From Paenibacillus sp. FSL H7-0737 (GTDB lineage: Bacteria; Bacillota; Bacilli; Paenibacillales; Paenibacillaceae), in the NCBI RefSeq assembly GCF_000758545.1, contig NZ_CP009279.1, forward strand, positions 2,790,001 through 2,854,000: a DNA stretch of 64,000 bases, given 5' to 3'. The notes beneath the pieces were generated by a model. It was not told the DNA's origin and did no database searches. It saw nothing but the letters and a program-made list of their open reading frames with translations. Shown here in pieces: positions 52,697 through 60,691 of the stretch (position 1 is its first letter; the number at the start of each line of letters is the position of its first letter). The position numbers and the translations under genes are program-made.

Positions 52697-54139
52697 CTAT
52701 TGTATTCTTCCGATTATATCATCGAATTCAAGCGGTCCCATATTCACATTAATCCGCTGCTTAAGGATAAGCATGTTCTCTAGAATATTAATATCAAGTG
52801 TAATTAAGAAAGGCATTTCAACAAATAGCAAGGACAATTTAAGTTGATCTTCTGCAGTCCAAGTAAAGCTGGACATAATCCGGTTCATGAAAGGCTCCAG
52901 GATGAGTGCAAAGCTTTCGAGCCATTGTCCTCGGCCTAATCGAATGACATTCTTTTCACCAAGTTTAGTTATTAAAGTAACTTCAGCTTCATCATTGTTG
53001 AAAGAGATAGAGATAGTAGCTAGTGAAAATTGGTTGTCATCGAGTGTATAGGTTATACCATTCAATTGATCTTCTTGAAAAGATGACCGCTGCAATTGTG
53101 GAGGGTCTATCGATAAGTTTTTTAATTGGTCTGCCAATTTGGCTGCTAATGCTTGTTCTTCCAGAAGAGGGACATCTTTCATATTGGGTAATAAATGCTC
53201 CCACACTGCATTCAAAATACCTTGAATACTATTTGAAGCGGCAGTAATAGCAATTACCGCATCCTGATCGGGAAGAACAACGCAGAGTTGTCCGAATGCG
53301 CCATCGGCGCGGTAGGCTCCGTGTTGGCATCTCCAGAATTGATAACCATATCCGAGCGCCCAGTCATGATCGCCTTCGCCATTGGAAATGTGTTTGGAAG
53401 TTGCCTCATTAATCCACTGTTCAGGCAGGATTCGTTGATTATTCCAGATCCCTTTTTGTAAGTAAAGCTGGCCGAATTTAGCGATATCCTCTGTGGTAAT
53501 GCTTAAGCCAAATCCCCCCGTGTTAATTCCACGTGGACAAGACTGCCAAGTTGCTCCGTGAATACCGAGCGGAGCGAACAGACGCGGTTCTAGATATTCT
53601 AGCAGTGTTTGGCCAGTAACTCGTTGAAGGATCGCGGACAGCATGTAAGTGGCGCCGGTATTATATAGGAAATGTGTACCTGGTTGTTTCTCCACTGGGA
53701 CTGAGAAGAAAGCTTTAACCCAATTCCCGTCTGCACTTTTATGAAGTGTGTCCATAGTATCCACGACATGCCCGGTACCCATCATCAATAGATGTCTGAT
53801 TGTCATGTTGGATAGATTGTCAGTGATAGTCGCAGGAGCCTCTTCAGGGAAGAAGGAGATGACTGAATTGTCGAGTGTGATTAGCTTTTCTGTGACCGCA
53901 ATCCCGATTGCCGTTGAGGTGAAGCTTTTGCTAAGGGAAAATAGCATATGTGGAAGATCGGACTTATAAGGAGACCACCAGCCTTCAGAGACCACATACC
54001 CATGCCTAAGGAGCATGAAGCTATGCAGACCTAAGCTTTGCGTCTCTACTGCATCAATAAAGCTGGATATTGCGGCTGATGATATGCCCTGCTCTTCTGG
54101 AAGACTTCTAGACAACTGCAAGCTACTTGTAGTTTCCAT
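52697..54139 (-). CDS. Serine beta-lactamase-fold hydrolase (class C family)
   Basis: 480 residues. SxxK nucleophile in FSLSKSFTSTAIG, YNTGATYMLSAILQRVTGQ in the Tyr-x-Asn position, LSITTEDIAKFGQLYL, and a C-terminal domain of about 130 residues. No signal peptide, so a cytosolic esterase or peptidase of the PBP4*/EstB kind is as likely as a beta-lactamase. Substrate unknown. Confidence 0.85.
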   Translation of the reverse strand: METTSSLQLSRSLPEEQGISSAAISSFIDAVETQSLGLHSFMLLRHGYVVSEGWWSPYKSDLPHMLFSLSKSFTSTAIGIAVTEKLITLDNSVISFFPEEAPATITDNLSNMTIRHLLMMGTGHVVDTMDTLHKSADGNWVKAFFSVPVEKQPGTHFLYNTGATYMLSAILQRVTGQTLLEYLEPRLFAPLGIHGATWQSCPRGINTGGFGLSITTEDIAKFGQLYLQKGIWNNQRILPEQWINEATSKHISNGEGDHDWALGYGYQFWRCQHGAYRADGAFGQLCVVLPDQDAVIAITAASNSIQGILNAVWEHLLPNMKDVPLLEEQALAAKLADQLKNLSIDPPQLQRSSFQEDQLNGITYTLDDNQFSLATISISFNNDEAEVTLITKLGEKNVIRLGRGQWLESFALILEPFMNRIMSSFTWTAEDQLKLSLLFVEMPFLITLDINILENMLILKQRINVNMGPLEFDDIIGRIQ

Positions 54140-54225
54140 TCATTCATCTCCTAAATTTTGAGAATCCTTGCCTTCCTATTTTATAATAAATTCCATTGTA
54201 TAAATACTATATAAAATGAAGATTT

Positions 54226-55362
54226 TTAATCCTCTAAAGAGCTGCTGTTGGAGGCATCGGTATGCAATCTTTTCTCAGGCCATGAAATAACATGCGAGGT
54301 TCGGCTTAATTTCTCATAGATTAGCTGGTCATCTTTTTTGAATACCTTAATGATTAAATGAATAAAGAAAACTAAATCGACCAGTAGAACAATGAGGTAA
54401 GCGACCGTTCTCAATGGTGAAGATAGAAGCCCTGTCACATCAGAATCGATAACAAGCGCGTGAAGTCCAAGTAATATCCAATATAGCAGACCATATCGGA
54501 TCATAAGCGCCCAGAAAGAAGCTCGATTACCTTTGCTCGTCACCCGAATACGTACAATCCATTTGCCTAAGGTCCGCCCACCAGTGAAAGCTGGAATCAG
54601 GATGAAGTAAATCCCTGTTACAATCCAGAAAGCACTTTTTATATCGAATCCATAAAGTACACCAAACCCGATGATCCACACCATACTATCGATGAAAAAA
54701 GCAATCCCTCTGCGGGTATAGGAGACTCTTTTGGCAGAACGGTCGATATTCGTATCCAGTTGTTCTATGCGTGGCAGTAACCCGTTTATCCAGATAGAAA
54801 TTCGGAATCCAAAGATCCCTCCCAGCGTGTTGGTTATAAGATCATCGACATCAAATAGACGGTAGGGATGATCAAAAAAGCCGTAGATGCCTGTAACCTG
54901 AGTGACCTCAAAAGATAACGAAAGTATGAAAGACAAGAGAATACACATTCCCCAGCGCGTTCGGAAATAGTAGCCCAGAAACAATCCAAACGGCACGGTC
55001 AAAGCGATGTTAAATATCACCTGTAAAAAAGCAGGCTCGCGCAGTAATGACCAATACGTTGAAATCTGATCAGGTATGATCTTAGAACCATCTATAATAT
55101 CTTGTATGAATTGAAGAGGGACGAGCTGCATCATACTTCCCGAAGGTGCCATATTATGTCTTGAGGAAGGCATCGGAAGCAAAACGAGAAAATAAGCGTT
55201 CATCAGATAGAGCAGCAATAAGTATAGGATTAAAGCTCTAAGCTTATGGATGTAGCCGTGTCTACGGTATTGAACGATTAGAAAAGGGAGTGTGAAGATC
55301 AATGCCGCTATAGGAAACATCATAAAGGCATAAGAAATTGGGAAAAAGTAAGAATGAAACAT
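54226..55362 (-). CDS. VanZ-RDD fusion membrane protein
   Basis: 378 residues. The N-terminal half (about 10-195) is a VanZ-like domain: five membrane helices, LVLLPMPSSRHN, VPFGLFLGYYFRTRW and YRLFDVDDLITNTLGGIFGF. The C-terminal half (about 215-345) is an RDD domain (RRGIAFFIDSMVWIIG, GGRTLGKWIVRIRVTSKGN). VanZ proteins confer mild glycopeptide tolerance and RDD proteins act in ion tolerance or transport. Their role in one chain is unknown. Confidence 0.88.
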   Translation of the reverse strand: MFHSYFFPISYAFMMFPIAALIFTLPFLIVQYRRHGYIHKLRALILYLLLLYLMNAYFLVLLPMPSSRHNMAPSGSMMQLVPLQFIQDIIDGSKIIPDQISTYWSLLREPAFLQVIFNIALTVPFGLFLGYYFRTRWGMCILLSFILSLSFEVTQVTGIYGFFDHPYRLFDVDDLITNTLGGIFGFRISIWINGLLPRIEQLDTNIDRSAKRVSYTRRGIAFFIDSMVWIIGFGVLYGFDIKSAFWIVTGIYFILIPAFTGGRTLGKWIVRIRVTSKGNRASFWALMIRYGLLYWILLGLHALVIDSDVTGLLSSPLRTVAYLIVLLVDLVFFIHLIIKVFKKDDQLIYEKLSRTSHVISWPEKRLHTDASNSSSLED

Positions 55363-55511
55363 AAGTCACCTGCCGAATCATTGTTTTTGTGGAATAATGT
55401 AGTTTGCTGCAAACTAGCGTTCCCGGCTCATTATAAAATTTTATGATAGGGAACTCAACTTATTTATTTAGCGCTTCCGGCATACATATGTCTATAGAGG
55501 AGCGTGAAGTG

Positions 55512-55859
55512 ATGGAGAAAAAGGTGCAGCAGTATTATCGACTGAAGCAAAAGCAAAAGGAAATTGAAAAAGAGTTAGCAGAGCTTCGGCAGGATATTCT
55601 AAGCTATTGTAGTGAGCAGGGGGCTACCGAGACTGAAATCGGAAGCTACAAAGTGAAGCTAGTGATGCAAAATCGCAAAGAATATGATGATCTCAAGTTA
55701 TATGAAACCCTATCAGACCCCGAAGTGTGGCGTATGCTCTCCAAATCAGATCCCGCGAAGGTAGCAAGTTTGACCAAGCTTAACGTAATCTCTGAGGACA
55801 AGATTATGCATACCTATTCTTTAAAGACCGTAACGTTGCTGCAAGTGGATAAAAAATAA
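55512..55859 (+). CDS. Hypothetical coiled-coil protein
   Basis: 115 residues if started at ATG 55512 (AGAGGAG 10 bases upstream); a longer frame reaches 55443 without a ribosome site, and ATG 55488 is also possible. N-terminal coiled coil QQYYRLKQKQKEIEKELAELRQDIL, then a compact domain (IGSYKVKLVMQNRKEYDDLKLYETLSDPEVWRML, ASLTKLNVISEDKI). It resembles phage-type recombination accessory proteins in shape, but the family is not recognised. Confidence 0.6.
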   Translation: MEKKVQQYYRLKQKQKEIEKELAELRQDILSYCSEQGATETEIGSYKVKLVMQNRKEYDDLKLYETLSDPEVWRMLSKSDPAKVASLTKLNVISEDKIMHTYSLKTVTLLQVDKK

Positions 55860-56025
55860 GGATTTACGTGAGCGGTTCCTTTCATGGGGGCCGCTTTATT
55901 ATATCGAATCGCAACTCTTAGCATTTTGCGTTAAAATAAGAAGTGAAGCTGACCGTCTGCTGTTAAGGAGCTCCGGTGCTTTGGTGCGACAGTAAAGCAA
56001 CCATAGAGATGGAGGAAGAGAATTC

Positions 56026-57258
56026 ATGAAAGATTTTGATGTCATGTTAGAGAAATATGCGAACCTGGTTGTAAAAGTAGGGGTAAATGTACAGCCTGGA
56101 CAAGTTTTGATGGTGCATGCACCTATTGAAACGGCAGAGCTTACTCGCTTGATTGTAAGTAAAGCCTATGAAGCAGGTGCTAAATATGTAATCGTTGATT
56201 GGGACGATGAAGCGACTACACGTATTCGTTACGAAAAAGCCCCAGAAGATTCCTTCGATTACTATCCACAGTGGCAAGCAGAAATGATGGAGAAGTTTGC
56301 GGAAGAGAACGGCGCCATCTTACATATTAAAGTACCAGATCCGGAATTGTTCAATGGTATTGATTCTTCCAAAGTGTCAAGAGCAGTTAAAGCGGCAGCT
56401 GTTGCTCGCAAAAACTACTCCAAATATACTCGTAATAGCAAAATTAGCTGGTCTCTCGTTAAGGCTCCAACGCGTGCTTGGGCGAACAAGGTGTTTGCTG
56501 ATCTTCCAGAGGAAGAGCGAGTAGAGGCTATGTGGGAAGCGGTGTTCCAGATGAATCGTGTAGGTAGCGAGGATCCAGTTGCCGCATGGAGAGAGCATAT
56601 CGGTCAATTGAAAGAAAGTCAGGATAGAATGAACGCTAAGCGTTATAAAAGCCTGCATTACCGCGCTCCGGGAACGGATCTGCATGTGGAGCTTCCAGAA
56701 GGACATTTATGGCGTGGAGGCGGCGGAGAGAATGATAAAGGCGTGTATTTCGTGGCTAATATGCCAACGGAAGAGATCTATTCCATGCCACATCGTACAG
56801 GTGTGAATGGTACCGTTAGAAGCACACTTCCATTGAATCTGAACGGACGTTTGGTAGAAGGCCTTTCCTTCACTTTTAAAGATGGAAAAGTAGTAGCATA
56901 TGAAGCTGAATCCGGACGTGAGCATTTGACTTCGCTGCTGGCAACCGATGAAGGTGCATCCTATTTAGGAGAAGTGGCTTTAGTGCAGCATGATTCTCCA
57001 ATCTCTCGCTTGAACCGAATTTTCTACAATACAGGGATTGATGAGAATGCCTCCTGCCATTTCGCGTTGGGAAGTGCTTATCCTGTCAATATTGAAGGCG
57101 GCACAAAGCTTACGAATGAAGAGCTTGTCGCACGAGGTGCTAATGTCAGCTTAACGCATGTCGATTTTATGATTGGTTCAGCTGAGCTGGATATTGACGG
57201 AGAATTGGCGGATGGTACGATTGAGCCGGTATTCCGTAAAGGGAATTGGGTGCTATAA
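56026..57258 (+). CDS. M29-family aminopeptidase
   Basis: 410 residues. N-terminal domain YANLVVKVGVNVQPGQVLMVHAPIETAELTRLIVSKAYEAGA, then the M29 metal motifs (LHVELPEGHLWRGGGG, FVANMPTEEIYSMPHRTGVNGTV, and C-terminal CHFALGSAY and THVDFMIGSAELDIDG) of AmpS/thermophilic aminopeptidase T. It removes N-terminal residues from peptides. GGAGGAAGAG precedes the ATG. Confidence 0.93.
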   Translation: MKDFDVMLEKYANLVVKVGVNVQPGQVLMVHAPIETAELTRLIVSKAYEAGAKYVIVDWDDEATTRIRYEKAPEDSFDYYPQWQAEMMEKFAEENGAILHIKVPDPELFNGIDSSKVSRAVKAAAVARKNYSKYTRNSKISWSLVKAPTRAWANKVFADLPEEERVEAMWEAVFQMNRVGSEDPVAAWREHIGQLKESQDRMNAKRYKSLHYRAPGTDLHVELPEGHLWRGGGGENDKGVYFVANMPTEEIYSMPHRTGVNGTVRSTLPLNLNGRLVEGLSFTFKDGKVVAYEAESGREHLTSLLATDEGASYLGEVALVQHDSPISRLNRIFYNTGIDENASCHFALGSAYPVNIEGGTKLTNEELVARGANVSLTHVDFMIGSAELDIDGELADGTIEPVFRKGNWVL

Positions 57259-57263
57259 GTGAA

Positions 57264-57309
57264 AATAAGGCCGTAATGATCCCTTGGGGGGAGGGTTACG
57301 GCCTTTTTT
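57264..57309 (+). terminator. Terminator after the M29 gene
   Basis: AAGGCCGTAA pairs with TTACGGCCTT, followed by TTTTTTT. Confidence 0.92.
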
Positions 57310-57314
57310 TGAAG

Positions 57315-57478
57315 AAAGGATTTACGTTATAGAAAGTATTTTTATATAGAAGCGGACAAGTATAAAGTCCTAACCCCTGGTCCAGAGTATAGCTTCAAGG
57401 AGGGATCGACGCTTGTAGCTGCAAGCGAAGCAAAAACAGCCGGCGCTCTCTCCAATAGAGAGTCCGGCGTTTTTTTAT
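57315..57478 (+). ncRNA. Candidate orphan transcript with a strong ribosome site and start-stop codon
   Basis: Between the M29 and trpS ends a promoter-like TTTACG-N16-TATATA (about 57321-57348) is followed by AAGGAGGGA (57398-57406), a TTG at 57413 directly followed by TAG, then a hairpin GCCGGCGCTCTCT...AGAGAGTCCGGC and seven Ts (57438-57477). Not long enough for a protein; may be a small RNA. Confidence 0.35.
57438..57477 (+). terminator. Terminator of the candidate orphan transcript
   Basis: GCCGG and CTCTCT on the left pair with AGAGAG and CCGGC on the right, then TTTTTTT. It may also help end trpS from the other side. Confidence 0.75.
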
Positions 57479-57496
57479 TGCCCTTAGAGATCAGTT

Positions 57497-58492
57497 TTAT
57501 TTTGAAAAATAATTAAGGCCAATAGCCTCGCGTACTTCGGACATCGTTTCTTGAGCAATATCGCGGGCACGCTTAGTTCCGGATAATAAGATATCCTCAA
57601 CAACCTTGGGTCTGGCAGCATAATAGGAGCGACGCTCACGCATTGGTTCAATTAGCTGGTCTAGAGCTGTCGTGATAAGCTGCTTACAGGCAGAACAGCT
57701 TATACTGCCACTTTCGCAGCTATCGTGAATTTCTGAGGCGCCATGCGAACGAACAGCACGATGATAAGCATAAATGGGACAAATATCTGGATGCCCAGGA
57801 TCATTTTTATGAACACGGGCTGGATCGGTTGTGGCTTTACGGATCTTGAAGGTGATCTCTTCTTTCGTAGAGTCCAGCTCGATAGCATTGCCGAGGCTTT
57901 TACTCATTTTAGCATTGCCGTCTGTTCCTACTAGTCTTGGCGTCTCGCTGATGAGCGCTCTGGGCTCCACAAGGATGGGGCTGTACAGTTCGTTGAATCT
58001 ACGTACGATTTTGCGGGTCAACTCCAGATGGGGAAGCTGGTCTTCTCCTACAGGAATAATCGTCGCTTTACAAAAGGTTATATCCGCAGCCTGGCTAACT
58101 GGATAACCTAGAAAACCATAATACAATTCATCTAAGCTGGAATTTTTCGATTCGGCTTTAATCGTGGGATTATGCCGTAAAGAATTCACAGTAACAAACA
58201 TGGAGAATAGGACGGTCAGCTCAGCGATCTCAGGAACCATAGATTGAATAAATAGGGTGGCTTTATCTGGATTTATACCCGCCGATAAATAGTCCAGTGT
58301 GATTTCATTCAAGTTTTGACCAAGGTATTGAGGCCGATCAAAGTGAGTCGTTAGGGCTTGAATATCTGCTAGAAACACAAAAGTATCATATTGCTCCTGT
58401 AGAGTCACTCGGTTCTGTAAACTGCCCACGTAATGGCCAAGGTGCAGCTTTCCGGTCACTCGATCTCCAGTTAATACACGTTCTTTTATCAT
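57497..58492 (-). CDS. trpS: Tryptophanyl-tRNA synthetase
   Basis: 331 residues from ATG 58492, right after AGGAGGAATTCAA. Class I motifs are GKLHLGHYVGS (HIGH-like) and AKMSKSLGN (KMSKS). It charges tRNA-Trp. A Trp T-box and a Trp-rich leader ORF precede it. The frame is also open in phase upstream to 58552, but that extension is leader sequence and is not annotated as coding. Confidence 0.95.
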   Translation of the reverse strand: MIKERVLTGDRVTGKLHLGHYVGSLQNRVTLQEQYDTFVFLADIQALTTHFDRPQYLGQNLNEITLDYLSAGINPDKATLFIQSMVPEIAELTVLFSMFVTVNSLRHNPTIKAESKNSSLDELYYGFLGYPVSQAADITFCKATIIPVGEDQLPHLELTRKIVRRFNELYSPILVEPRALISETPRLVGTDGNAKMSKSLGNAIELDSTKEEITFKIRKATTDPARVHKNDPGHPDICPIYAYHRAVRSHGASEIHDSCESGSISCSACKQLITTALDQLIEPMRERRSYYAARPKVVEDILLSGTKRARDIAQETMSEVREAIGLNYFSK

Positions 58493-58556
58493 TTGAATTC
58501 CTCCTGTTTTGTCGCTTCTGATTAATATTGAGTCGCCACCACCAGCCATCATCCAT
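58386..58556 (-). CDS. Putative Trp-rich leader peptide overlapping the trpS start
   Basis: ATG 58556 follows AAAGGAGGTGAT (58572-58561), a 12-base match to the anti-Shine-Dalgarno, with ideal spacing. The peptide begins MDDGWWWRLNINQKRQNRRN. Codons 5-7 (58544-58536) are TGG TGG TGG. The ORF runs through the trpS ribosome site (AGGAGG at 58506-58501) and on in a different frame to TGA at 58386. It sits directly after the T-box terminator, so it is transcribed only with trpS. Confidence 0.6.
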   Translation of the reverse strand: MDDGWWWRLNINQKRQNRRNSNDKRTCINWRSSDRKAAPWPLRGQFTEPSDSTGAI

Positions 58557-58577
58557 GGCCATCACCTCCTTTAAATG

Positions 58578-58885
58578 ACAAAAAAACCTCATCCAATAAG
58601 GACGAAGTTGTCGTGGTACCACCTTAAATGATCGCGCAACCAGGTTTCGTTAGTATTACGATCTTCTCTTACCGGTACGGAGAAGGTCTGAGACAATCTC
58701 GATACAGGTCCCTTGATAACGGCGGGAAACCCGGCTTTCCCTACAACATCAGCTAAGATGGTTCGGAAGAGCAACTCTAAAGGCCATTCGATCAAGCGCT
58801 GGACACCGGTTCGCAGCAGCCACCGGCTCTCTGAAGTCCATGTTCGATTGTCTACTTACCCTTTGTCTGCGTTGTTCATGATATT
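58578..58885 (-). promoter_or_regulatory. Tryptophan T-box leader of trpS
   Basis: The minus strand carries the T-box AAGGTGGTACCACG (58625-58612) and a specifier triplet TGG (58786-58784) in the 3' part of Stem I (TCGAATGGCC). A terminator stem ACTTCGTCC/GGATGAGGT with T run lies at 58608-58580. Uncharged tRNA-Trp should favour read-through. Confidence 0.93.
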
Positions 58886-58891
58886 TTGGTA

Positions 58892-58920
58892 ATTGTAATT
58901 CTGATAAGTGAGTTTGTCAA
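58892..58920 (-). promoter_or_regulatory. trpS promoter
   Basis: TTGACA (58920-58915) and TACAAT (58897-58892) on the minus strand are exactly 17 bases apart. Confidence 0.8.
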
Positions 58921-59044
58921 TGGTTGGAAATTAGATGATGATACAGAGCATCTAGGTTTATATGATCTAGCAAAGTATCACTTAAATGTATATTATCATC
59001 AGCAATTAAGTCCAATCTATCATTGTTGATTCACAATATAATAA

Positions 59045-59056
59045 TGTATAACCTTG
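59045..59056 (+). promoter_or_regulatory. Shared upstream motif TGTATAACCTTG, copy 2
   Basis: Identical to the 12-mer at 51263-51274 upstream of the paralogous gene. A CATA/ATATAA-like box just upstream might be a sporulation-sigma -10; weak. Confidence 0.5.
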
Positions 59057-59079
59057 TAATTGGAATGGAGTGATGATAA

Positions 59080-59505
59080 ATGGCGACAAATATAAGTTAT
59101 GGTTCACAGGCAAAAATCCCTTTAGACCCGTTTAATGCTGTTACAACGGTTGCAGGGATTCCTGGAGCTGGAGTGGGTCTTGCCACAGCGCAAGTAAATA
59201 TTAGCCCAGCTAACCCAGCTTCTTTCTCTAGTAGAGTCGAGTTAAATGGTAGTTTTAGTCTTACTGCACTTGCTGATAGTCAATTTCTTGTTTTAATCCG
59301 ACGTGCAGGAGTCGATATTTATAGCTCCTTTTTTCGTTTTACTACAATTACTGATATTCAATTAAATGTTCAGTGGGTTGATGGTCCTTATATTGGAGTC
59401 CACAATTATGAATTGGTAATTCAAAATGATAGCAACTTACCTATAAATCTATTTGGCCCCATATCATTCACAGCAACTGCTATTGGAGGAGACGGAGTAA
59501 TTTAA
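59080..59505 (+). CDS. Orphan beta-rich protein, paralogue of the 51.3-kb gene
   Basis: 141 residues, GGAGTG before ATG 59080. Shares NPASFSSRVELNGSF, the IRRAGVDIYSS pattern and the C-terminus NLFGPISFTATAIGG with the 51.3-kb product (NPATFRSRVELKASF, IKGPITFTATAIG). No signal peptide; small, mainly beta-strand. Function unknown; a surface or spore-associated role is a guess. Strong terminator follows. Confidence 0.7.
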   Translation: MATNISYGSQAKIPLDPFNAVTTVAGIPGAGVGLATAQVNISPANPASFSSRVELNGSFSLTALADSQFLVLIRRAGVDIYSSFFRFTTITDIQLNVQWVDGPYIGVHNYELVIQNDSNLPINLFGPISFTATAIGGDGVI

Positions 59506-59507
59506 GT

Positions 59508-59549
59508 TAAGGACAGTTAAATCAATCTGATTTAACTGTCCTTATTTTC
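59508..59549 (+). terminator. Terminator after the 59.1-kb orphan
   Basis: AAGGACAGTTAAATCA pairs with TGATTTAACTGTCCTT, then ATTTT. Confidence 0.92.
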
Positions 59550-59561
59550 ATAGGGTAAAAT

Positions 59562-59930
59562 TTATTTATTTAAAATGTTGTCCTCTAAAACAGCATATTT
59601 ATCGCCATACTGCTTAATGATATGTTGTTCTCCCCAATTACATAGAGAAGTTAAAATGTCGCTTAAACTATCACCATACTCACTAAGCTCATATTCCACT
59701 TTGGGTGGAACCTGATTGTATACGATCCGGTTGATAATTCCATCGGCCTCAAGTTCGCGTAGTTGCTGGGTTAACATTTTTTGAGTAATTCCGGGCATTA
59801 ACTGTTTTAGTTCCGATGTTCGCTTTTTGCCATGAGTTAAATGACACAAAATTACACATTTCCATTTCCCTCCAATTACTTCGAGTGTGGCCTCAACAGA
59901 AATATTGTATTTTTTCTTGATAGTTGTCAT
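59562..59930 (-). CDS. HxlR-family transcriptional regulator
   Basis: 122 residues from the ATG at 59930 (GGAGG before it; an ATG four codons upstream is less likely). HxlR winged helix: CEVIGGKWK-like VEATLEVIGGKWKCVILCHLTHGKKRTSELKQLMPGITQKMLTQQLRELEADGIINR and VEYELSEYGDSL. The conserved N-terminal redox cysteine of this family is replaced (SVEATLEVIGG). Tandem palindromes upstream are likely its own operator. Confidence 0.9.
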   Translation of the reverse strand: MTTIKKKYNISVEATLEVIGGKWKCVILCHLTHGKKRTSELKQLMPGITQKMLTQQLRELEADGIINRIVYNQVPPKVEYELSEYGDSLSDILTSLCNWGEQHIIKQYGDKYAVLEDNILNK

Positions 59931-59949
59931 GATATCCTCCAATGTATGG

Positions 59950-59982
59950 GTACTTTTTAGTACCTATGGTACTTTTAAGTGC
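59950..59982. promoter_or_regulatory. Tandem HxlR operators
   Basis: GTACTTTTTAGTAC (59950-59963) and GTACTTTTAAGTGC (59969-59982) are two copies of the same palindrome, 19 bases centre to centre, 20 bases upstream of the HxlR ATG. Confidence 0.6.
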
Positions 59983-60089
59983 GTACTGTTGATTATGTCC
60001 AATTTTACTTATCATAACATTTATCGTTCTTTTTTTATAGAATGTTATAATTTTAAGTGCTCAGTCCCAAAAAAGTTAATACAAATAAA

Positions 60090-60113
60090 AACCGTTTCTA
60101 TACCCTCCCCGTC
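60090..60113 (+). promoter_or_regulatory. Candidate ECF-type autoregulated promoter
   Basis: AAC (60090-60092) and CGTC (60110-60113) are 17 bases apart, the pattern of ECF sigma promoters, just upstream of the sigma gene. Confidence 0.45.
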
Positions 60114-60160
60114 TTAATCTATGAGAGGTTTAGGAGAGGGGGCTAAGGAAGGATATGACG

Positions 60161-60691
60161 ATGACTAATGCAGAAATGAAGAAGGTAACGATTCTTGATT
60201 CTCGGAGCGAGACGGATTTCTACGATTCTATATTGGTACATAGAGAACAGCTATACAGTATTGCCTATAGCTACTTGCGTAACCGGAATGATGCGCTTGA
60301 AGCGATGCAGGAAATGACTTGCCGGGCCTGGATCAAAAGAAAAACGTTAAAGGATCCAAAAGCGTTTAAATCATGGATCATTCGGATCCTGATTTATGTC
60401 TGTATAGATGAACAAAGACGTAGAAAGCGTTCCATGCCGCTTGTTGACGAGAGAATAGGAGAGCAGATTACGCACATTGGCCATCATCGGATGGAAATGC
60501 TGTGGGCACTTGAACAGGTTAAACCCAAGTATCGCCATGTGCTGCTGCTTAAATACTACAACGATATGACCTTAAATGAGATTGCTAAAATACTGGATAA
60601 ACCTGAAGGAACGGTCAAGACATGGCAGCATAAAGGACTCAAGCAGTTAAGAACGATCATTAAGAATCGGGGTGATTGGAACCATGAGTAG
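60161..60691 (+). CDS. ECF-type RNA polymerase sigma factor
   Basis: 176 residues if started at ATG 60161 (AAGGAAGGAT upstream; ATG 60155 two codons earlier is also possible). Region 2: LVHREQLYSIAYSYLRNRNDALEAMQEMTCRAWIKRKTLKDPKAFKSWIIRILIYVCIDEQRR. Region 4: MTLNEIAKILDKPEGTVKTWQHKGLKQLR. No region 3. Overlaps the anti-sigma gene. Controls a stress regulon of unknown signal, probably including itself. Confidence 0.9.
   Translation: MTNAEMKKVTILDSRSETDFYDSILVHREQLYSIAYSYLRNRNDALEAMQEMTCRAWIKRKTLKDPKAFKSWIIRILIYVCIDEQRRRKRSMPLVDERIGEQITHIGHHRMEMLWALEQVKPKYRHVLLLKYYNDMTLNEIAKILDKPEGTVKTWQHKGLKQLRTIIKNRGDWNHE

Noticed and set aside
58495-58552. N-terminal extension of trpS to 58552
   Set aside because: The in-phase ATGs there lack spacing to a ribosome site, and ATG 58492 follows AGGAGG and matches the normal synthetase start.
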